The notes under the pieces: model-generated
Databases searched by the model: none
The model's input: only the letters and a program-made list of their open reading frames with translations
What the model was told of the DNA's origin: nothing
NCBI GenBank assembly: GCA_019636345.1
Contig: JAHBXQ010000007.1
Span: 62,001-126,000, forward strand
DNA length: 64,000 nucleotides
Source of the DNA: Pirellulales bacterium
Lineage (GTDB): Bacteria; Planctomycetota; Planctomycetia; Pirellulales; Lacipirellulaceae
Reading direction: 5' to 3'
Program-made: the position numbers and the translations under genes
Shown here: piece after piece, positions 57,329 to 64,000 of the stretch
Layout of the letters: the number at the start of each line of letters is the position of its first letter
Numbering within the stretch: the first letter of the stretch is position 1

Positions 57329-58102
57329 TCAGGCCTGGAACCGACGCCGCACGATCGCGATCCCGGCCAGCGACGCGAACGTCAAGACCAGTGCGCTCGG
57401 TTCGGGGATGTTGTTGAATTGAATGTTGTCGATGGCGACGTCCACCGTGCCTTGCCAACCGCCGTTGGTCTGAAACGCCAGGGTGTAGAACGTCGACGCG
57501 GGGCTGAGCGACAGCGACTTGCCGATGCCGGTCGGGATTTCGAAACGATATTGGTTCGGCCCGAGCGTCGTCATCGTGACGCCGTCGTTGGTCGCCGCGA
57601 CGCCGAGACCGAGCGGGGAGTTCGTGTTGCCGGTGACGAAGGCGCCCGTTCCATACTGCCGAAATCCGCCGACGGAGCCGACCGTATTGCTGTTGAACAG
57701 CGGGCTGATTTGGAAAAACCCGTTGGCCGTCACGTTCGAGAAGTCGAAGGTCAGGTCGAACTGGAGCGTCGGGTGGAGTCCCGCCGCCATCGCCGACCCG
57801 GCTTGGCTGAAGATCGGGTAGACCGCCGTGAATTCCGCCGTCGCCGCGTTGAACTGCGGCGTCCGGGCGGGGTACTGCTTGGTCCCCGGCGTCAAGTTGT
57901 CGATGAGCAGAGCCTGCGTCCCGCCGGTTGCGCCGAACGCCGAAGTCGTCGTCGTGGCGACTCCCGCAGTCGCAAACCACCCTTCCAGTCCTGTTTCAAA
58001 CGAGGCGATCAGCGCACCGCTGGCGCTGAACGGTAAGCACCCGATCGCCCACGCCGTCAGCGCAGAGCGAATCGCCGAGTTGCCGCCAAACCACAGTTTC
58101 AT
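57329..58102 (-). CDS. PEP-CTERM protein, single jelly-roll domain
   Basis: 257 residues. Signal: ALTAWAIGCLPFSASG. The domain starts LIASFETGLEGWFATAG and ends GTVDVAIDNIQFNNI, matching each half of the neighbouring 558-residue protein (shared blocks include GGFRQYGTG and FEDGTDGW/FETGLEGW). The tail VPEP-like IPEPSALVLTFASLAGIAI then VRRRFQA is a canonical sorting signal. Probably a carbohydrate-binding surface protein; no enzyme motif. It reads toward the larger paralogue with 220 bases between them. Confidence 0.8.
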   Translation of the reverse strand: MKLWFGGNSAIRSALTAWAIGCLPFSASGALIASFETGLEGWFATAGVATTTTSAFGATGGTQALLIDNLTPGTKQYPARTPQFNAATAEFTAVYPIFSQAGSAMAAGLHPTLQFDLTFDFSNVTANGFFQISPLFNSNTVGSVGGFRQYGTGAFVTGNTNSPLGLGVAATNDGVTMTTLGPNQYRFEIPTGIGKSLSLSPASTFYTLAFQTNGGWQGTVDVAIDNIQFNNIPEPSALVLTFASLAGIAIVRRRFQA

Positions 58103-58931
58103 GAGACGCCTCCGTCAATCAGGGGTGAAAAGCCAATCGCCAGAATCGAAGAGCTCGATGCAACCCCGGCGGCTTTCCGCGGGCAGAAGACGATTGCTGT
58201 CGCCGTCAAACCAGACAGTCCGGTCGTTGCATCCGGTCGTGAAAGGTCGTAATCGTCCCGCGATGTCGCACAGAATCGAGAAGTCGTTGACTTAGCCGAT
58301 CGGTTTGCCGCTTGCTTGAAACTGTGCACGAGCATGACGCCGCATCAGCCGCAAACACGCAATCGCCGACATGCCGCAAACAAATCACTCCGCCCGAGGG
58401 TTGCACTGGACAGGCACGGCCGGACGGCTGCACGCAAGACTGCCTGAATCTCGTGCAGCGGGCGCGGACGCCAGTTTCCCTCGCCTTATTGCTGCTACTG
58501 TTCGTGGCACGGCGCCGTGATCGCGCAGCAACGTTTCGGCAGAGAAGGCCCTTTCTAGTGCGTTCCCGAGGAGAAGTGAGACAAGCGCCGCAGCAAGATT
58601 CGTTGGTCGCCGGACTGTTCGAAAATCCGCACGACTTTCCCCATTCTTGTTTCAAAAACGGCTAAGTCAAGTACTTTCGCAAGGCGTTTTAAGCGTTTAT
58701 GTGAAAAGTCTGGCTGTCGTGAGAAAAAGAGCAGAATCTCCTAAAAGCGCAAATCGCTAGCGCCGGCACGCATTGGGTGCCCCCTGAAAGTCGCGTTCCC
58801 AGAGAACAACGCGCGGGAAGCGGGCCGTCGAAGGCCGCGCCGCAGGCAATGCGCCCCCGGCGCTTTGGCGGCGATCGCGATTCAAGTTGGATTCGTCGCG
58901 TGGTCGGGCTTCGCCTTGCCGCGGCGAACGC
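58103..58931. other. Long intergenic region
   Basis: About 830 bases between two minus-strand genes. It holds a pair of 12-bp inverted repeats (see 58287-58670) and an AT-rich tract at about 58640-58760, the likely promoter region for the PEP-CTERM gene. The short open frames on both strands are poor as proteins. Confidence 0.35.
58287..58670. repeat. 384-bp segment bounded by 12-bp inverted repeats
   Basis: TTGACTTAGCCG (58287-58298) is exactly repeated in inverse at 58659-58670. The ends are followed inward by related GAAAC-containing sequence (TTGAAACT at about 58316; GTTTCAA at 58649). It could be a small non-autonomous element or simply two binding sites. No target duplication is evident. 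Confidence 0.35.
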
Positions 58932-61900
58932 TCACCAAGTTTCCCAAAACGCTTCAGACAAGATATCGGACTTGAGACTCGACGAAGCGTGTACCTTGCG
59001 AGCTGCGCGAATCGAGAGGACTTCGTCATGGTCCGACAGGGACGCGTCCTGATCATCCCATCGCGGTCGCGGGGCGGTCGCCCAGGAGGTGCGCTCCAGG
59101 CGGTTGACCGCGAAGGCCGCGTCGACGTGCTCGACTTGGAACTGTCGGCGGGGTCGTTCGTGCGTCGGCTGCTCTGAGGACTCCGCGACGAGGAACCAGC
59201 GCGGGGAGGTCGCCGAGTCGCCGGCGTCGGCGAGCAGCAGCGGCTCGTTCGCAGGTTCGACCAGCGCCGCCGCGATCGCCAGCGAAACGCTCTCGCCGTA
59301 GTTGGCCGCCCAGAGCCCGCGATCGGCGGCGTCGACGTTGCGGTCGCCGTCGGCGTCTCCCGCGGCGGCGGAGCCTTGCAAGGCGGGCGTGCCGAAGCCT
59401 CGTTGCCATGCCAGGAAATCGCCGCCGTCGACGCGTCCGTCGCCGGTGAAGTCGCCGACGATTGCGGGCGCCTCGCCGGAGGTTCCGGGCGAGCCGCCGA
59501 CGTAGTAGCTCGCCCGCCAGTTCGCGGGGTCGGAGGGGTCCCCCAAGGGATCGATGATTTCCAGCGACTTGCCGCCGCCGTCGGCCTCGAGCGGCCAGTC
59601 GGCGGCGTCGTCGTAAACGAAGTCCTGCAGCACCTCGCCGAGCGGCCCCAGCAGCGCGATCCGCTCCCCGCCGTTGCTCAGGTTCTGGTCGAAGTATCCC
59701 GTGACCGCGACGTTGAGCCCGGGGCCGTAGGCTTGCAGGAAGACGCTCGGCGAGCGGGCGACGACGATCCGCTCGCCGGCTGCGAGCGTGAGTCCCGTCG
59801 GGAACGTATAGCCCGTATTCGAGAACTCAGTGATCCGCACCCCGTCGAGACTGATCGGGGACGCGCCGGTGTTTTGCAACTCAATGAACTCGAGATTCTG
59901 CGTGTCGGTCACGCCGGGCAGCGACGCCGGGTTGTAGTGGAGCTCGGTGATCCGCAGCGGGAAGGGAACGTCGAGGAGGAACGTCGCGTCGATTTCCGCG
60001 CTCCAGTCGTTGGCGACTCCCGCTTGGGCGGCGTCGAACACGCGGGCCCGCACGCGCACCCCTGCGTTGATCGCGAGCGTGGTCGAACCGCCGGGCGCCG
60101 CGATCGCGCCGGGCGCCACGCCCCCGCCGGCCGTGCGCGGGTCGCTGCCGTCGAGGGTGTAGTAGAGGATGCCGCCGGCCGGCGAGCCCGCCGGCTTGGC
60201 GATCGTCACTTGCGTTTCCGCTGCCACCGTGCCGCCGTAGTTGGTGAAGGTCGGCGCCCCGAGCGTCGTTCTCCATCCGCGATTTGAGAACTGATTGAGG
60301 ACAATCCCCGTGCGAGCGGGGAAGTAGCTGGTCAGCAGCGAGTTCTGACGAGCGAGCCATTCGGCGCGGGTGTAGGGATTCCCCGCGCCGACCGGGTCGG
60401 ATGCCGTCGTGTGATTGTCGCCCCAGCGGGCGCTCTCGCCGACGATCGCCCGATCGATTTCGTCCATGCGGGCCTGATAGACGCTTGCCGCACCGGCGGG
60501 AGTCAGCAGGCCGCCGTTAAAGAAGTGCTTCTGGGCAAGATCGTTGAACCGCAGGCGGAATTCCGTGTTCGCGATCAGGCGCTGGAAGACCTCCGTCGGG
60601 CCCCCGGAGTTGTTGAGGTTCGTGCTGTCGCGGTTAACGTCTTTGAGGACGTTCTCGGCGTCCCAACTGTGGTACCGCCATTTCCCCTCGGGGTCGACCC
60701 GATTGAACGAGGCGTACCAGTTCTGGTGGGCCCAATCGTCGTTGCCGACGTAGTAGTTGACGAGCATGTAAGCGATGAAATCGTCGACGTCGATCTTCGC
60801 GGCGGCGGCCAAGTAGTTGGCGTGGACCGACATGTCCTGCCGCACCAGATTGAGCATCGCCGCGTAGTTCGTCAGCGCCGAACTGGGGTTGTTCACGTCG
60901 GTCGAGACGACGGTCGCAGCGTTGTGTTTGATGACGTCGTAATCGTCGTCGTCGCCGCCGAGGTAGGATTCCGCGAAGTGCTCGTCGGGCCGCTCGTGCA
61001 TGTCGTACAGCCCCCAGTAGAGGCCGTTGACGTAGAGATGCACGAACCGGCTGTGGGGCGCGGCGCCCCCGGCGAGGTTCTGCAGATCGGCGACGTAGGC
61101 GTCCTGGACGTACATCGCGCGGGACCGCTGGTCGACGGCGTTGATCGTGCCGCCGTAGGCCCAGGTGTAGCCCATGTGGGCGTCGAGCACGAACGTGTTG
61201 AACTGGACCGCAGCGCCGGCGTCCCGCTCGCCGTTCGTGTAGACCGTCGCGTCCAGTTTTTCGGGGCCGTAGGGCTCGGTGAACTTCACGCGCATCGACA
61301 GCTTGTCCATCTTCCAGCGGTCGTCGCTCGTGCCGCCTTGGATCTCGATCCCCGCGTTGATCTGGAACTGATTCGTCCCGTCGGCGGTGATGTACTCCAT
61401 CGAGACGGCCCGCTCGATCTCCGAGGCCGTCGGGTAGATGCCCTGGCCCCCGCCGCCGAACCAGTCGTTCCACGGCATGACGAGCGAGACCGTGGGGACG
61501 GCCTGAAGATCGTTCTTGATCGTGCCGGAGTAGAGCGGATTGTTGACGACGTCGGGGTCCATGGCCCAATCGGGGCCGGCGTACCCCCAGTTGGCCACCG
61601 GCGGCAGCCCCGCCCCCGATTGTTGAATCACGTCGTCGAGAAAAATGTACGTCTGGGTGTCGACGTTCGTCGGGGTGAAGCCGGTCTTGAAGGCGGCGGC
61701 CCGCAGCGTGGTGGTCTTGTTGATCAGCGGCGGATTGGCCGGGTTGTAGATCAAGCCCGTGGTCGCCGTCGGGACGCTGCCGTCGGTCGTGTAGCGGATC
61801 TCGGCGCCTGAGGTGGCTGACGTGATCGCGACCGTGAACGGGGCGGAGTAGAAGCCGCGGTCGACCGAGAATTTCGTGTCGGCCACGATCCCCAGCGTCC

Positions 61901-62978
61901 CCTCTTGGTTGGCCCCGCCCGGGGACGGCGCGACCATGTAACCGGTCACAGCCGTGCTGAATCGCGTGGCCACCAACAGCGGCGCAATCAAGAAGTCGCT
62001 GCTCGAGGCCGGGCGGTTCAGGCCGTGAATGGCCAGCATGTTCTCGCCGGCGACCAGCAGGTGGCGATACGCGCTCAGGTCGAGTTCTTCGTAGACAACG
62101 GCCAGATTGTCGGAGTGAAATTGCGTAGCGATCGAATCGTAGCTTAAGGTCGCCGGGGCGTTCCGCTGCCCCGCCGCCGCCGGAAGCAGCGTTCCGTTGA
62201 GATAGACGGCGAACCCGTCGTCGTACCTCATCCGCAGGACGAGCGCCGTGACGTCGTCCGGATTGACGACCGGAAACCCGTACCGGAGATACGCCGACCC
62301 CCGCACGTTGTACATCTGCGGGCCGACGTCGACATTGAAGTACGGCAGATACGTCGTGTCGTTGTCGTAACCGACCCCTCCGACGCCGCTCAGCCAGCTC
62401 GAGTCGTCGAAGCCGGGGACGTACCACGTCGTCGATGTGCCGGCGTCGGGGACGAGCGCCTTGACCGGCGCCTGATCGCCCACCAGATTTTCGTTGATCA
62501 GCGCCTGTCCCCCGCGACCGTACGAAATGTCGGCGAGTTGGGCGGGGAACGGATCGAACGCGTCCACGACGGTGACGCCGTCGGGCTGCACAAGCGCGAG
62601 ATACTCGCCCTCCGAGCTGAGCGCGAAGTTCGTATGGAGATTCTGTCCGGGGACGGCGCGGTCTTTGCCCGAGGCGAACACGACCAAGTATCCGTTCGCC
62701 GGAATCTCGACCGCCGGGAAGGTCCACCTCGTCAGATTGTCCTCGTTGTCGGTGAGATGCCAGCCGGCCAAGTCGATCGCCGCGTCGGTCGTATTGCGCA
62801 GCTCGATCCAGTCGGCCCGGAAGCCGTCCTCGTCCTGGAGCCCCGACTGGTTGACCGCCAGGAATTCGTTAATCACCACGCCGGTCAGCGCCAGGCGCGG
62901 TTCGAGCCGCTCGATGCTGAGCGTGAGGGGAGTCGCGGAGCGCGCCCCGGACGGGCGTCGTGTCAGGCGGTCGATCAT
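58932..62978 (-). CDS. Giant exported protein: LEPR motif, lamin-tail domains, CotH-like kinase, dockerin-like repeat
   Basis: 1348 residues. The N-terminus carries IERLEPRLALTG, the planctomycete LEPR export-associated motif. A lamin-tail domain (VINEFLAVNQSGLQDEDGFR, ADWIELRNTTDAAIDLAGW) follows, then beta-sandwich regions (to about 350), a chitobiase/beta-hexosaminidase C-terminal-type domain (EIRYTTDGSVPT), and a CotH-like kinase region (about 500-840, HSRFVHLYVNGLYWGLYDMH). A second chitobiase-type repeat (LYYTLDGSDPRTAGG), a second lamin-tail domain (NLEFIELQNTGASPI) and a dockerin-like pair (DGRVDGGDFLAWQR; DRNVDAADRGLWAAN) close the protein. A 95-residue charged tail replaces a PEP-CTERM. 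It is likely a cell-surface or extracellular protein; CotH proteins phosphorylate extracellular proteins in spore-formers, but that role here is inference. Confidence 0.85.
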   Translation of the reverse strand: MIDRLTRRPSGARSATPLTLSIERLEPRLALTGVVINEFLAVNQSGLQDEDGFRADWIELRNTTDAAIDLAGWHLTDNEDNLTRWTFPAVEIPANGYLVVFASGKDRAVPGQNLHTNFALSSEGEYLALVQPDGVTVVDAFDPFPAQLADISYGRGGQALINENLVGDQAPVKALVPDAGTSTTWYVPGFDDSSWLSGVGGVGYDNDTTYLPYFNVDVGPQMYNVRGSAYLRYGFPVVNPDDVTALVLRMRYDDGFAVYLNGTLLPAAAGQRNAPATLSYDSIATQFHSDNLAVVYEELDLSAYRHLLVAGENMLAIHGLNRPASSSDFLIAPLLVATRFSTAVTGYMVAPSPGGANQEGTLGIVADTKFSVDRGFYSAPFTVAITSATSGAEIRYTTDGSVPTATTGLIYNPANPPLINKTTTLRAAAFKTGFTPTNVDTQTYIFLDDVIQQSGAGLPPVANWGYAGPDWAMDPDVVNNPLYSGTIKNDLQAVPTVSLVMPWNDWFGGGGQGIYPTASEIERAVSMEYITADGTNQFQINAGIEIQGGTSDDRWKMDKLSMRVKFTEPYGPEKLDATVYTNGERDAGAAVQFNTFVLDAHMGYTWAYGGTINAVDQRSRAMYVQDAYVADLQNLAGGAAPHSRFVHLYVNGLYWGLYDMHERPDEHFAESYLGGDDDDYDVIKHNAATVVSTDVNNPSSALTNYAAMLNLVRQDMSVHANYLAAAAKIDVDDFIAYMLVNYYVGNDDWAHQNWYASFNRVDPEGKWRYHSWDAENVLKDVNRDSTNLNNSGGPTEVFQRLIANTEFRLRFNDLAQKHFFNGGLLTPAGAASVYQARMDEIDRAIVGESARWGDNHTTASDPVGAGNPYTRAEWLARQNSLLTSYFPARTGIVLNQFSNRGWRTTLGAPTFTNYGGTVAAETQVTIAKPAGSPAGGILYYTLDGSDPRTAGGGVAPGAIAAPGGSTTLAINAGVRVRARVFDAAQAGVANDWSAEIDATFLLDVPFPLRITELHYNPASLPGVTDTQNLEFIELQNTGASPISLDGVRITEFSNTGYTFPTGLTLAAGERIVVARSPSVFLQAYGPGLNVAVTGYFDQNLSNGGERIALLGPLGEVLQDFVYDDAADWPLEADGGGKSLEIIDPLGDPSDPANWRASYYVGGSPGTSGEAPAIVGDFTGDGRVDGGDFLAWQRGFGTPALQGSAAAGDADGDRNVDAADRGLWAANYGESVSLAIAAALVEPANEPLLLADAGDSATSPRWFLVAESSEQPTHERPRRQFQVEHVDAAFAVNRLERTSWATAPRPRWDDQDASLSDHDEVLSIRAARKVHASSSLKSDILSEAFWETW

Positions 62979-63312
62979 CGTGGGTACGTTTAGCGTTTGC
63001 AGAGCAGTGTGAGAAGCTGCGAGGTCGTCAGCAGTCGCGGAGGTCGGCCGGCGGAACGGAATGTGAGCGTCGAACCTCGATCAACCTCTTACTATGACTG
63101 CCCCCTGCGCGTTCGTCGAGCCGACGGCGCGGGGGCGAGGTCGCTCGGCGAGTTCGCACGCAGCTAGGGTCCCTAGAAGCGCCCCCCTGCAGGATGCTGG
63201 AGGATTCGCTGTACGACGCCCTAGGGGCGGCTATGGGCAGCACAGTGCGATATCGCAATCGCGTCAGAAGGGGATGCGTGCGAGATTGCAGCGCGACCCG
63301 CGCCGGGAGCGA
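62979..63312. other. Intergenic region upstream of the giant protein gene
   Basis: A 334-base gap. It contains the odd-centred palindrome CTAGGGTCCCTAG (63164-63176). A -10-like CATAGT on the minus strand lies near 63094-63099, but no matching -35 was found. No gene was recognised. Confidence 0.35.
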
Positions 63313-64000
63313 TCAGGCGCCGACGGCGGCAGGGTCTTTGGCGGGGAGCGTCGCAGGGCCCGATGCGCCGGCGGCCGCGACGGACGCCGGCGATCCGGAT
63401 TCGGCGACCGAAGACATGAAGGAGGCGACAGACTCCCCGGTCGGCGCCAGTTCTCGCACGATCCGATCGATCTCGTCGCTGAGCGGCTCCAAGAACAGGG
63501 CAAGCAGTTCCGGATCGAAGTGCTCGCCGGTCGGCGTCGGCGCGCCGAGAATCGTGAGTTTGCCGATCGGCTCGGCGCCATGCCGCAGCGGAAGAACCAT
63601 CCGCCATGGTTCGTCGGCGGCCGCGGAGTAGTCGTCGCGAACCCGCCAGTTTCCGTAGAACGATTCGTGGAGCCGCGGGATGTTGATGTTCAGCCGCAGG
63701 CCGCAGAGGCCATGCTTGGGGGCCGTCTCGCGGAGCGCGGTCCACAGATCGTTCCAGGCCCGGCGACCTTGGATGTTGATCTCGTGGTTCGTGTCGGCGG
63801 CGACCACGGCGTTGCGGCGGACGCGCCGCCAGAGCCCGGCCCACCCGGACCGGGCGTGAGAGGCGACCAACTGGGCCTCGGCATGTCCGAAGACCCGCAA
63901 CGTCGCCAGCCCGACCACGACCAAGGCCACGGCGACCAATCCCGGCCAGTCGTGCCCCGTCGCGTAGCTGGCCGCGGCGCCGGCGCAGGTGACGGCGGTC
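63313..64000 (-). CDS. Probable WecA/TagO/MraY-like sugar-phosphate transferase, C-terminal part (partial)
   Basis: The frame is open to the window edge, so the 5' part is missing; about 229 codons are present. A membrane-helix pair (about AVTCAGAAASYATG, then LVAVALVVVGLATLRVFG) is followed by a soluble domain of about 150 residues (INIQGRRAWNDLWTALRETA; GLRLNINIPRLHESFYGNW; GEHFDPELLALFLEPLSDEI). I recall this C-terminal extension on planctomycete undecaprenyl-phosphate GlcNAc-1-phosphate transferase-like enzymes, but the catalytic membrane part is outside the window, so the call is tentative. The end is Ala/Pro/Ser-rich. Confidence 0.45.
   Translation of the reverse strand, partial: TAVTCAGAAASYATGHDWPGLVAVALVVVGLATLRVFGHAEAQLVASHARSGWAGLWRRVRRNAVVAADTNHEINIQGRRAWNDLWTALRETAPKHGLCGLRLNINIPRLHESFYGNWRVRDDYSAAADEPWRMVLPLRHGAEPIGKLTILGAPTPTGEHFDPELLALFLEPLSDEIDRIVRELAPTGESVASFMSSVAESGSPASVAAAGASGPATLPAKDPAAVGA

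Noticed and set aside
58206-58665. Frames of 149 (minus) and 117 (plus) codons between the inverted repeats
   Set aside because: They are shadows of each other, Cys/Arg/Ser-rich, with no ribosome site or recognisable family.
60411-61811. 466-codon rightward frame inside the giant CotH/lamin-tail gene
   Set aside because: It is Val/Arg/Asp-rich with no motif, a complement shadow of the real gene.

Overview
The window is very GC-rich, densely coding bacterial DNA that looks like a planctomycete, probably of the order Pirellulales. The lineage call is inference. It rests on two DUF1559 pseudopilin-like proteins, nine proteins with PEP-CTERM-like C-termini, six proteins carrying the planctomycete dockerin-like pair (DGxDFLxWQR), an N-terminal LEPR motif, a Cys-type arylsulfatase and a DUF2339/DUF3999 pair. 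No rRNA, tRNA or CRISPR array was recognised.

Layout. 0-13 kb: the 5' end of a secreted protein gene, a large nested palindrome (129-259), an NlpC/P60 hydrolase, DUF819 and MarC membrane proteins, a PAS-PP2C phosphatase overlapping tail to tail with a PQQ-type glucose/sorbosone dehydrogenase-like exoprotein, an alpha/alpha-toroid-like secreted protein, and the DUF2339-DUF3999 pair. 13-26 kb: a minus-strand polysaccharide locus (LacI regulator, two PEP-CTERM proteins, DUF1559, small lipoprotein, GH16, GH3) with a divergent sugar/nucleoside-type MFS transporter. The GH16+GH3 pair suggests laminarin or a related beta-glucan. Two near-identical odd-centred palindromes (24281-24291 and 23072-23082) are good candidate LacI operators. 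26-28 kb: a SulP transporter fused to a beta-carbonic anhydrase. 28.2-33.8 kb: a gene-poor island with three copies of a GC-hairpin repeat, a direct duplication, a complete IS3-family element with a programmed frameshift site, and two genes of unknown function.

33.8-42 kb: stress genes, comprising a marR-pirin-doxX operon with a near-consensus promoter, a large arylsulfatase, and a divergent OxyR-like regulator/exported KatG pair. 42-50 kb: a GH31 alpha-xylosidase-like enzyme, a PEP-CTERM protein, a beta-propeller-like protein, a DUF4105 protein and an APC permease. 50-63 kb: a pectate lyase-like PEP-CTERM protein, then a second minus-strand cassette (PEP-CTERM, PEP-CTERM/dockerin, DUF1559, lipoprotein, Tat-exported metallophosphoesterase), and a 1348-residue lamin-tail/CotH surface protein. 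63.3 kb to the end: the 3' part of a probable WecA/TagO-like sugar-phosphate transferase.

The main theme is export of polysaccharide-degrading and surface-sorted proteins. The most interesting pattern is the repeated cassette PEP-CTERM/dockerin, DUF1559, small lipoprotein, enzyme, seen once with GH16/GH3 and once with a phosphoesterase.
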